The notes below the pieces were generated by a model. The model did not search any database and was not told the DNA's origin. It was given only the letters and a program-made list of their open reading frames with translations. From positions 1 to 9,964 of the forward strand of contig WFQY01000034.1 of assembly GCA_015486815.1 (NCBI GenBank): DNA of 9,964 bases. The letters run 5' to 3'. This document shows positions 1 to 6,169 of the stretch, piece after piece (within the stretch, counting starts at the first letter, position 1; every line of letters begins with the position of its first letter). This DNA is from Phycisphaerae bacterium (GTDB lineage Bacteria; Planctomycetota; Phycisphaerae; JAAYCJ01). Both the position numbers and the translations under genes were made by a program.

Positions 1-432
1 CTCGATAGACGAAGCAAACTCCTGTCAACCGGCACACGGAAAGAGCAAACTGAAGATGAAGGCCAAATCGAGCAAAAGGACTCACAGGAAAATAAAACCA
101 CGAGCAAGGCACCTGCCCATTTGAACACACCGCAGGTAGCTGCCAAAAGGAGAGAGGCAATAAGAGAATATCATCGAAGGAAAAAGGCGGAAAAAATGAA
201 AAAAAATATAGAGCAACAAAATCACGATTCCGAACGGTGGTTCAATACGTTACTTGACACTCTCCGCCAGGACGCAAACCGACACGAATTAGCTGCCCGA
301 AATTACGCTAAAGTACCCGAACTGTTTACGCTTCACATCGAGCATTCCGCACGAGCGTTTGAGCTTAACAGAATTTTGGATATGCTGATGATATATTCGC
401 AGATACTCCAAAATCAGACGGAGGATAAATAA
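1..432 (+). CDS. Unrecognised charged protein, C-terminal 143 residues (5' end outside window)
   Basis: Frame 1 is open from the first base to a TAA at 430-432, so the gene probably begins before the window. A TTG at 121 could serve as an internal start, but the reading frame upstream of it is also free of stops. The visible part has two regions. Residues 1 to about 40 are a hydrophilic linker rich in E, Q, K, T and S. The rest is a basic, probably helical stretch (KRREAIREYHRRKKAEKMKK) followed by a more ordinary alpha-helical segment ending in ILDMLMIYSQILQNQTEDK. No signal peptide, membrane segment or catalytic motif is visible, and I do not recognise a family. Linker plus basic helix would suit a nucleic-acid- or ribosome-associated protein, but that is a guess. 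It ends 55 bp before cinA, which has its own promoter candidate, so an operon with cinA is not required. Confidence 0.6.
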   Translation, partial: LDRRSKLLSTGTRKEQTEDEGQIEQKDSQENKTTSKAPAHLNTPQVAAKRREAIREYHRRKKAEKMKKNIEQQNHDSERWFNTLLDTLRQDANRHELAARNYAKVPELFTLHIEHSARAFELNRILDMLMIYSQILQNQTEDK

Positions 433-447
433 TATACGGTTATTTCA

Positions 448-476
448 TTGAGAATTTTTTCGAATTGCGGTATAGC
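448..476 (+). promoter_or_regulatory. Candidate sigma-70 promoter for cinA
   Basis: TTGAGA at 448-453 (5 of 6 to TTGACA), a 17-bp spacer, and TATAGC at 471-476 (4 of 6 to TATAAT). Transcription would start near 482-484, only about 4-6 nt before the cinA ATG. This fits the absence of a Shine-Dalgarno sequence there. The call rests only on pattern match and position. Confidence 0.45.
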
Positions 477-487
477 TATCGTGTATT

Positions 488-1711
488 ATGAAATCAATAA
501 TAATATCAACAGGTGATGAGTTACTAACAGGCAGTACGCTTGATACCAATACAAACTGGATAGCGAGCAGGCTTACCGAACTCGATGTCGAGCTAATCTG
601 TTGTTTTACCGTAGGCGATGATCGAGATAAGCTGTTATGGGCGATCAAGCAAGCAACGGAAAAAGCTCAACTCGTGATCATCACAGGCGGACTCGGACCA
701 ACCGACGATGACCTTACCCGATTCGTATTAGCTGAGCTTGCAAACTCCGAACTTATCGAAGATACGCATTCGCTGACGGTTATCGAAAATTTTTTCCGCT
801 TGCGTAATAGACAGATGATAGAGCGCAATCGGATACAAGCGATGATACCCGCTGGCGCCGATGCACTCGACAATCCCGTCGGTACCGCGCCGGGAATAAA
901 AATCAGCATAGGACAAGCGACCGTTTTTGCACTGCCAGGTGTACCCTCTGAGATGAAGCGTATGTTCGACCTTTACGTTGCAAAGTGGATTGCTCAACGT
1001 CAGCCAGCTAAAATATATCGAAAAAAAATTCACTGTATTGGCATAGGCGAATCGAATCTCGTCAGTAGGCTTGAGCCTATCGTCAAAAAATTTCCACAGA
1101 TACGTTTCGGCACAACCGCTAAGGGCGGAGTTATTACCATAAATCTCGCTTATGATAAACTCGAAGCAATTGACGCATTTACATCGGACATCACAGGCGA
1201 GCTTGGCGATATCGTGTTAGGCTTCGATGACGATACTCTCTCGTCTGTCATAGGTAAACTGCTAAAGCGGAGAAAGCAGAGCCTCGTAACAACGGAATCC
1301 TGCACGGGTGGTTTGATAGCTAAGACAATAACCGACACCGCCGGCGCCAGCGAATATTTCGCGGGCGGATTTGTCTGCTATAGCAATGAGTTAAAGCAAA
1401 AGCTACTTGGCGTGCCGGAAAAAACGCTTATCGAACACGGAACTGTAAGCGAGCAAACAGCAGAAGCGATGGCTAAAGGTGCTATTAACGCCACAAATGC
1501 CAACTGGTCGATAGCTACCACCGGTATTGCAGGCCCCACTGGCGGAACAAAAGAAAAGCCCGTCGGACTTGTCTATATCGCCATTGCGAATGATAGCGAC
1601 TTGGTAGATGTGCAAAAATTTCTCTTCGGCAATCTTGGCAGAGACACCGTCCGTGAGCGTGCTACTATCGCTGCCCTTAACTTCTTGCGAAAATATCTTC
1701 TTGATAATTGA
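488..1711 (+). CDS. cinA: CinA-family protein: molybdopterin-binding-like domain plus nicotinamide-nucleotide amidase (PncC-type) domain
   Basis: Two-domain CinA of 407 aa, a usual length for full-length family members. The N-terminal MoaB/MogA-like domain (about 1-170) shows GDELL at 9-13, TGGLGPTDDD at 66-75, GTAPG at 132-136 and LPGVPSEM at 149-156. A linker region (about 175-250) leads to the C-terminal domain (about 252-405) with ESCTGG at 270-275, GIAGPTGG at 346-353 and KPVGLV at 357-362. In characterised relatives the C-terminal domain deamidates nicotinamide mononucleotide to nicotinate mononucleotide for pyridine-nucleotide salvage, and the N-terminal domain has been linked to ADP-ribose pyrophosphatase activity. 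The protein should be cytoplasmic. The ATG at 488 is the only ATG, GTG or TTG start after the in-frame TAG at 473-475, and no Shine-Dalgarno precedes it. Both catalytic signatures look intact. The competence association of the name comes from Gram-positive species and need not apply here. Confidence 0.95.
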   Translation: MKSIIISTGDELLTGSTLDTNTNWIASRLTELDVELICCFTVGDDRDKLLWAIKQATEKAQLVIITGGLGPTDDDLTRFVLAELANSELIEDTHSLTVIENFFRLRNRQMIERNRIQAMIPAGADALDNPVGTAPGIKISIGQATVFALPGVPSEMKRMFDLYVAKWIAQRQPAKIYRKKIHCIGIGESNLVSRLEPIVKKFPQIRFGTTAKGGVITINLAYDKLEAIDAFTSDITGELGDIVLGFDDDTLSSVIGKLLKRRKQSLVTTESCTGGLIAKTITDTAGASEYFAGGFVCYSNELKQKLLGVPEKTLIEHGTVSEQTAEAMAKGAINATNANWSIATTGIAGPTGGTKEKPVGLVYIAIANDSDLVDVQKFLFGNLGRDTVRERATIAALNFLRKYLLDN

Positions 1712-1768
1712 CTTCCGAACGAATCTGTTCTAATATCAATATTCGGATTGAGTGAAACATTTAAGAAC

Positions 1769-1893
1769 GTGCAAAATGGAAGATTCTTTTTGTCATTCCC
1801 GCGTACGCGGGAATCCATTCTTTTAAATGTTGAAGATGGATTCCGCATATCCCTTCGGGATTGCGGAATGACAAAATGATGTACATTTTGCAC
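1769..1893. repeat. Palindromic intergenic repeat element (MITE/REP-like, 'GTCATTCCCGC' class)
   Basis: The element is bounded by a perfect 10-nt inverted repeat, GTGCAAAATG (1769-1778) and CATTTTGCAC (1884-1893). The similarity continues inward through TTTTTGTCATTCCCGC on the left and the complement of GCGGAATGACAAAATG on the right, giving terminal inverted repeats of roughly 30 nt with small gaps. Inside are two hairpins: the perfect 20-nt palindrome ATTCCCGCGTACGCGGGAAT (1795-1814), and ATTCCGCA/TGCGGAAT (1840-1847/1862-1869) topped by ATCCC-TTC-GGGAT. GGAATCCAT (1810-1818) also pairs with ATGGATTCC (1836-1844). Dispersed repeats of this 'TCATTCCCGC...GCGGGAATCCA' type are common across many bacterial phyla and often give spurious peptides such as DSRVRGND. 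No convincing target-site duplication is visible. The element could also act as a terminator or mRNA stem-loop between cinA and dnaE. Confidence 0.8.
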
Positions 1894-1917
1894 ATCCGTA
1901 AAGACCACGATATTATG

Positions 1918-1924
1918 AAAGGAA
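1918..1924 (+). promoter_or_regulatory. Ribosome binding site deciding the dnaE TTG start
   Basis: AAAGGAA at 1918-1924, with its AGGA core ending 7 nt before the TTG at 1931. An in-frame TGA at 1916-1918 excludes any start further upstream. Confidence 0.7.
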
Positions 1925-1930
1925 TCAGAA

Positions 1931-4900
1931 TTGTCCGAGCAATTTGTCCATCTTCACGTTCATACTCACTATTCGCTGCTCGACGGTGCCTGCAGAATCG
2001 AAGAACTGCTCGATAAATGTAAAACTCTCGGTATGGATACACTCGCTATCACCGACCACGGCAATATGTTCGGCGTGATTGAATTTTATACCAAAGCGAT
2101 GAAAGCAGGCGTTAAGCCTATCATCGGATACGAAGCATACGTAGCACCGTCAGATAGACGTGTCAAAGATGCTAAGGGAATAAGCGAAGCCTCCTATCAT
2201 CTACTGCTGCTTGCCAAGAATATGACGGGCTATAAAAATCTTCTCAAACTCGCAAGCATCGCATATTTAGAGGGATTTTATTATCGTCCGCGAATCGATA
2301 AGGAAATATTAAGGGAATATAGCGACGGGCTTATTTGCGCAAGTGCTTGTTTGGCAGGCGAGATTCCCGATGCTATTATCCGACAAGACATTAACCGTGC
2401 CAAACAAGTAACCGATGAATACGCATCTATTTTCGGCGAACGATTTTTCCTCGAACTGCAAGACCAGGGATTATCCGAGCAAAAATTCGTCAATGAGCAT
2501 ATAGCTGACATCGCCCGTGAGAAGGGCATAGGCCTTATCGCTACCAACGATATTCATTACGTCAACGCCGAAGATGCTCGTGCACACGAAATTCTCGTAT
2601 GCGTCAATACGGGCAAAAAGCTCACCGATGACAAACGTCTCAGCTTCGGCTCGGACAAATTCTATATGACAAGCCCCGAAGAAATGGCGAAGCTGTTCGA
2701 AAAATATCCCGAAGCTATCAGCAATACCGTTGAGATAGCGAAACACTGCAATATTGAACTCGACTTTTCCAAACGATATGCACCGGTATATCATCCGCCG
2801 GAAAACAAAAAGCCCGAAGATTATCTTCGCGAGCTTGTCTATCAAGGGGCGAAAAAACGCTATCCCGAACTCACCGACGATATACGCGAACGCATCGAAT
2901 ATGAGCTTTCGGTTATCTGCTCGAAGGGATTTGCAAGCTATTTTCTCATCACTTGGGACTATGTCGATTATGCTCGAAGTAACGGTATTCCCTGCGGTGC
3001 GAGAGGAAGCGCCTGCAGCACAGTCGTCGGATACTGCCTCGGTATCAGCAATGTCGATCCGCTCAAATACGAGCTTTACTTCGAGCGATTTATGGATCCC
3101 GAGCGTAACGAGATGCCCGATATCGACATCGACATCTGCCAGCTTAACCGTCCGAAGGTTATCGATTATGTGCGACAAAAATACGGACACGTTGCACAGA
3201 TAGTTACATTCAACACGATGGCTGCCCGTGCGGTAATACGCGACGTCGGTAGGGTGCTTGATATTCCGCTTCGCGAGGTCGATGCGATTGCAAAGAAAGT
3301 CCCATCGGGTCCGAAAGTAAAGCTAAAAGATGGCTTAACTTCCGAGCCCGAGCTGAACAAACTCTACGAAGAAGACGAAAAAGTCAAAGAGCTTATTGAT
3401 ATCGGTATGAAGCTCGAAGGACTTGCCCGAAATATAAGCGTCCATGCAGCGGGCGTGGTCGTATCGGAGCAGCCACTCGAAAATTTCCTACCTCTATGCA
3501 AATCGGGCGATGATGTCCTTACCCAATTCGAAGGTACAACCGTCGAGAAAGTAGGTCTGCTCAAGATGGACTTCCTCGGGCTACGAACTCTTACGACTAT
3601 CAAGCGCGCTATTGACTTGATAAAAGAACATTATAATAAAGACATCGATATCGAGAATATCCCGCTTGACGATCCGAAAGTCTTCGCCCTTTTCGCCAAT
3701 GGACAGACCAAAGGCGTATTCCAGTTTGAATCCGACGGAATGCGTGATCTGCTTATGCGTCTTAAACCCGATAAGCTCGGCGATTTGATAGCAGCGAACG
3801 CTCTGTATCGGCCTGGTCCGATGATACTCATTGACGATTATATTCAGCGTAAGCACGGGGCAAAGTGGGAATCGCCACATCCGGTAATGCAAGACGTGCT
3901 GGGCGAGACCTATGGCATAATGGTCTATCAGGAGCAGGTCTCGCGAATAGTAAATCGGCTTGGTAATATCCCGCTCAGCCGATCGTTTAGGCTGGTCAAA
4001 GCTATCAGCAAAAAGAAAAATGAAATCATCGAAGCGGAACACGAACCGTTTATCAAAGGCTGTATCGCTAATGGCTTGAGTAAAGACAAAGCGGAAGAGC
4101 TATTCGAGATAATCAGACGGTTTGGCGGGTATGGCTTTAATAAGGCACATTCGAGTAGATACGCAATCGTAGCATATCAGACAGCATATCTGAAAACGTA
4201 TTATCCCGTCGAATTTATAGCTGCCCTTTTGACCTTCGAGATGGGCAATAGCGATAAAGTCGTCGAATACATTACAGAAGCTCGGCGTATGGGTATCGAT
4301 GTAAAACCGCCCGACATAAACGCATCGGGCAGCGACTTCACGCCCGTTTACGAAAATAATAGCAAAGGGGAAATTCGTTTCGGACTGGCAGCTGTCAAAG
4401 GTGTCGGAACAAAAGCGGTCGAAGCCATCGTCGAAGCGAGAAAAGAAAAAGGCAGATTCAAATCTATCTTCGATTTCTGCCAACGTGTTGACCTGCGAAG
4501 TGTAAATCGAGCTGTTATCGAAGCGTTGATAAAATGCGGCGCATTCGATTCTACCGGAGCAAAACGAAAAGCTATGTATGACGTACTCGATCGAGCGATA
4601 GAATTCGCTTCTCAGGTACAAAAAGACGCATTGGCAGGCCAACTTAGCTTTTTCGACACATTCGAACAGCAATCACAAGACGATACCGAAAAATTGCCCG
4701 ACGACGAATGGCCCGAAGCTCAGCTGCTCAATTTCGAAAAACAAACTCTTGGCTTCTACGTAAGCTCGCATCCGCTCGTCCAATATGCAGAGCTGTTAAA
4801 GCAATACGCAACGAGCGACACAAAACAACTTACCGAACTCAACGATGGCGATGAAATAATACTGGGCGGATTGATTGAGAAGGTCAGACTCACAAATGTC

Positions 4901-5491
4901 AAAGCGAGGAATGGAAAATCAAAATCAAATGGTAATGGTAGCAATGGCAAAGACAACGGCACACGGAAGATGGCAATCGCTACTCTCGAAGACCTCGCAG
5001 GCAAAGTTGACATTGTCGTCTTTCCCGACGATTACACCAGACTAAACGAATTGGTCAAACCGGAAAAACTCGTCTTTGTGTGCGGCAGAGTCGATAGACG
5101 CAGAGAAGAACCCTCGGTAAGAGTAACCGAAATATATCCGCTCGAGCAAGGACCGGAGCATCTCACCAGCGATTGTCTGATTAAACTCAGTTCCATTGGT
5201 TTGGACACATCGACAATCGACAAGCTCGCAGAGATAGCGAAACTTTACCCCGGCAGATGCAGGCTTATGTTTTCCATCAGAACCAGTGATGGCCATATCG
5301 TTACAATTCGAGCAGCTGATAATTTCTGCATCAAGCCATCAAAAGAATTTATCCGACAGGTAGAATCATTGCTTGGTAGCGGACACATTCAGCTAATAGC
5401 TGGCAGAACCACTAACGGAGCTAATGGAGCGCCCACAAGCAACGGAGCTGCTCGGCTGAGACGCCGACAGCCTGTTTCCGCACAGGGTTAG
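1931..5491 (+). CDS. dnaE: DNA polymerase III alpha subunit (replicative polymerase, DnaE1 type)
   Basis: Catalytic subunit of the chromosomal replicase, 1186 aa, full length for DnaE1. The TTG at 1931 is chosen because an in-frame stop lies just upstream and the next ATG would cut into the PHP domain. Domains in order: PHP (about 1-270, HLHVHT at 7-12, TDHG at 41-44, TNDIHY at 205-210); palm/thumb with GARGSACST at 356-364 and PDIDIDI at 396-402, whose aspartates match the E. coli catalytic pair; third catalytic aspartate D547 in KMDFLG; RPGPM at 627-631; fingers with FGGYGFNKAHS at 731-741; tandem HhH region with VKGVGTKAVEAI at 822-833; clamp-binding pentapeptide QLSFF at 904-908; OB domain about 975-1070; C-terminal tau-binding-like region to about 1160. 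Two oddities are a G/N/K/S-rich insert in the OB domain (about 993-1011) and a low-complexity tail ending in RLRRRQPVSAQG. All nine PHP metal-ligand positions appear filled, unlike E. coli. Confidence 0.98.
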   Translation: MSEQFVHLHVHTHYSLLDGACRIEELLDKCKTLGMDTLAITDHGNMFGVIEFYTKAMKAGVKPIIGYEAYVAPSDRRVKDAKGISEASYHLLLLAKNMTGYKNLLKLASIAYLEGFYYRPRIDKEILREYSDGLICASACLAGEIPDAIIRQDINRAKQVTDEYASIFGERFFLELQDQGLSEQKFVNEHIADIAREKGIGLIATNDIHYVNAEDARAHEILVCVNTGKKLTDDKRLSFGSDKFYMTSPEEMAKLFEKYPEAISNTVEIAKHCNIELDFSKRYAPVYHPPENKKPEDYLRELVYQGAKKRYPELTDDIRERIEYELSVICSKGFASYFLITWDYVDYARSNGIPCGARGSACSTVVGYCLGISNVDPLKYELYFERFMDPERNEMPDIDIDICQLNRPKVIDYVRQKYGHVAQIVTFNTMAARAVIRDVGRVLDIPLREVDAIAKKVPSGPKVKLKDGLTSEPELNKLYEEDEKVKELIDIGMKLEGLARNISVHAAGVVVSEQPLENFLPLCKSGDDVLTQFEGTTVEKVGLLKMDFLGLRTLTTIKRAIDLIKEHYNKDIDIENIPLDDPKVFALFANGQTKGVFQFESDGMRDLLMRLKPDKLGDLIAANALYRPGPMILIDDYIQRKHGAKWESPHPVMQDVLGETYGIMVYQEQVSRIVNRLGNIPLSRSFRLVKAISKKKNEIIEAEHEPFIKGCIANGLSKDKAEELFEIIRRFGGYGFNKAHSSRYAIVAYQTAYLKTYYPVEFIAALLTFEMGNSDKVVEYITEARRMGIDVKPPDINASGSDFTPVYENNSKGEIRFGLAAVKGVGTKAVEAIVEARKEKGRFKSIFDFCQRVDLRSVNRAVIEALIKCGAFDSTGAKRKAMYDVLDRAIEFASQVQKDALAGQLSFFDTFEQQSQDDTEKLPDDEWPEAQLLNFEKQTLGFYVSSHPLVQYAELLKQYATSDTKQLTELNDGDEIILGGLIEKVRLTNVKARNGKSKSNGNGSNGKDNGTRKMAIATLEDLAGKVDIVVFPDDYTRLNELVKPEKLVFVCGRVDRRREEPSVRVTEIYPLEQGPEHLTSDCLIKLSSIGLDTSTIDKLAEIAKLYPGRCRLMFSIRTSDGHIVTIRAADNFCIKPSKEFIRQVESLLGSGHIQLIAGRTTNGANGAPTSNGAARLRRRQPVSAQG

Positions 5492-5497
5492 TCTAAA

Positions 5498-5550
5498 ACT
5501 GGGCAATATTCCCCACCAATATAACGTCCAACAATTGGGCAATTTTCCCC
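5498..5550. repeat. Two direct copies of a 17-nt motif (possible IS21-family end relic)
   Basis: ACTGGGCAATATTCCCC (5498-5514) and ATTGGGCAATTTTCCCC (5534-5550) differ at 2 of 17 positions and sit 36 nt apart, directly after the dnaE stop. IS21-family elements carry short direct repeats of a 'TGGGCAATTTT'-like motif at their ends as transposase-binding sites, and these two copies look similar. No transposase or helper ATPase gene is in the window, so this would be a solo end or relic. A regulatory protein binding two tandem sites is an alternative reading. Confidence 0.5.
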
Positions 5551-5594
5551 GAAATTATTCCTCAAAACCTTTAGCTCATAAGCCCCGCATTTAT

Positions 5595-5618
5595 AATTGC
5601 TTACAGTCGCAATTTTTT
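5595..5618 (+). terminator. Weak candidate intrinsic terminator of dnaE
   Basis: AATTGC (5595-5600) pairs with GCAATT (5609-5614) across an 8-nt loop and runs into a T-rich tract through 5618. The stem is only 6 bp and AT-rich, so termination would be inefficient. It sits about 105 nt after the dnaE stop and 9 nt before the sigma-54 promoter, a sensible place to separate the two units. Confidence 0.35.
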
Positions 5619-5626
5619 AAAAATAT

Positions 5627-5643
5627 TTGGCACGGTGGTTGCA
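5627..5643 (+). promoter_or_regulatory. Sigma-54 (RpoN) -24/-12 promoter of the structured RNA
   Basis: TTGGCACG at 5627-5634, GTGG spacer, TTGCA at 5639-5643. This is a full match to the TGGCACG-N4-TTGCW consensus, with the -24 GG (5629-5630) and -12 GC (5641-5642) separated by the required 10 nt. Transcription would start about 5653-5655, just before the structured region. No activator-binding site was identified. A perfect TATAAT (5647-5652) overlaps the start region. Confidence 0.7.
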
Positions 5644-5646
5644 CTA

Positions 5647-5652
5647 TATAAT
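5647..5652 (+). promoter_or_regulatory. Alternative sigma-70 -10 element overlapping the sigma-54 start region
   Basis: Perfect TATAAT hexamer. The best -35-like match upstream is TTGGCA (5627-5632), but the spacer would be only 14 bp, too short for a strong promoter. With this element the start would be near 5659, a few bases later than the sigma-54 start. Confidence 0.35.
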
Positions 5653-5653
5653 A

Positions 5654-5963
5654 TTGAACACTTTGAAAAGCACCTTGGAGAATTGAGGTACTGAAGCTTT
5701 CCGGACTGGTTTGGCAGTCCGGAAGGGAGAGAGGCCAACGCTGGCTGATGGCCAGGTACATTGACAATTGAATCACAGAAGTTGACGGTGACGAGGTGGT
5801 TTTTCGGGATGCGTGGTCCCGGTCGGTACCGCGATTGTCAGCTTGTAGGGCCTGGGCTGACAACGCTTCTGTGATTCGACCAATGACCTGCCATCAGTCC
5901 GGCAGGGATTGAAAACGCCGGCTGTCTCCACCCACAATGGGCAGTCGGCGTTTGTCTGTTTTT
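5654..5963 (+). ncRNA. Structured non-coding RNA, about 310 nt, family not recognised
   Basis: Bounded by a promoter and an intrinsic terminator, with no credible protein frame between. Hairpin 1: 5699-5708 pairs with 5715-5724, 10 perfect bp extended to 12, loop GTTTGG. Long-range stem A: 5740-5763 pairs with 5881-5903, about 22 bp including one G-U pair, interrupted only by single-base bulges at 5752, 5758 and 5898. Stem B lies directly inside it: GAATCACAGAAG (5770-5781) pairs perfectly with CTTCTGTGATTC (5866-5877), extendable to about 15 bp. Inside B are hairpin D (CGGGA 5805-5809 / TCCCG 5817-5821, with a possible lower stem 5786-5792 / 5822-5831) and hairpin C (TTGTCAGC 5835-5842 / GCTGACAA 5856-5863, 13-nt loop). 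The RNA lacks hallmark sequences of RNase P RNA, tmRNA, SRP RNA and 6S RNA that I can recognise. The 5' end is placed from the sigma-54 spacing and may be off by several nt. It may be a lineage-specific sRNA, since no downstream gene is in position to be regulated as a leader. Confidence 0.7.
5913..5963 (+). terminator. Intrinsic terminator of the structured RNA
   Basis: AACGCCGGCTG (5914-5924) pairs with CAGTCGGCGTT (5942-5952), with one G-U pair, extendable to 12 bp by A5913-T5953. The loop holds a small CCCA/TGGG stem. A T-rich tail follows, ending in TTTTT at 5959-5963. The T5 run starts a few bases beyond the stem, so efficiency may be moderate. Confidence 0.75.
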
Positions 5964-6019
5964 CAACAGCAACTACATCAATATCTGCAAAATTATTCCG
6001 AACATAATAAGCGTAAAAC

Positions 6020-6048
6020 TTGACAAAATCACTTCAAAAGGATAAAGT
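6020..6048 (+). promoter_or_regulatory. Sigma-70 promoter of tRNA-Leu
   Basis: Perfect TTGACA (6020-6025), a 17-bp spacer, then TAAAGT (6043-6048, 4 of 6). Expected transcription start is about 6055, 8 nt before the mature tRNA 5' end. The stretch 5965-6019 between the preceding terminator and this promoter shows nothing else I can support. Confidence 0.6.
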
Positions 6049-6062
6049 ACCTTATATTATCA

Positions 6063-6148
6063 GCCCGGGTGGCGGAATAGGCAGACGCGTCAGGTTGAGG
6101 GCCTGATGTCCAGTATTGGACGTGCTGGTTCGACTCCAGTCCCGGGCA
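6063..6148 (+). tRNA. tRNA-Leu, anticodon GAG
   Basis: Cloverleaf of 86 nt. The acceptor stem GCCCGGG (6063-6069) pairs with CCCGGGC (6141-6147), with discriminator A at 6148. The D arm GCGGAATAGGCAGACGC is the typical leucine form. The anticodon stem TCAGG/CCTGA encloses loop TTGAGGG, so the anticodon is GAG, reading CUU and CUC. A long class II variable arm, GTCC-AGTATT-GGAC, is as expected for leucine. The T arm is GCTGG-TTCGACT-CCAGT. CCA is not encoded (the acceptor is followed by TT), so it must be added by nucleotidyltransferase. Confidence 0.97.
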
Positions 6149-6169
6149 TTATTCAGAACTGCTCGTCTG

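Noticed and set aside
1573..1908. Minus-strand frame giving the peptide MDSRVRGNDK
   Set aside because: This peptide is the usual spurious translation of the palindromic repeat, and the frame overlaps the cinA 3' end.
1761..2042. Minus-strand frame with IPAYAGMTKR
   Set aside because: Same repeat read in another frame, running antisense into dnaE.
2471..3190. 239-codon minus-strand open frame inside dnaE
   Set aside because: It lies opposite the conserved PHP and palm region. No family motif, and length is explained by codon bias of dnaE.
5748..5771. Tiny frame ATG-to-TGA (MARYIDN) in the RNA, preceded by a purine-rich GGGAGAGAGG
   Set aside because: Only seven codons, with poor spacing to the purine tract, and it is locked in stem A. 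A leader peptide is possible but unsupported.
5591..5863. 90-codon minus-strand frame across the structured RNA
   Set aside because: Composition is low-complexity Ser/Gln with no motif. The frame runs through promoter and hairpins of the RNA.
5809..5874. 21-codon frame starting ATGCGTGGTCCC in the RNA
   Set aside because: No ribosome binding site, and it overlaps hairpins D, C and stem B.
5676..5910. Several GGA triplets suggesting a CsrB/RsmZ-like RNA
   Set aside because: Most GGA triplets lie in stems or single strands rather than in hairpin loops, so the CsrA-sponge pattern is not met.
5907..5916. GATTGAAAAC, resembling the 3' end of some CRISPR repeats
   Set aside because: Single copy, no spacer-repeat periodicity, and it leads into the terminator hairpin.
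6116..6169. Upstream ATG extension of the first glycosyltransferase
   Set aside because: The extra 18 residues would be encoded within the tRNA gene and its 3' spacer. The ATG at 6170 fits the family N-terminus.
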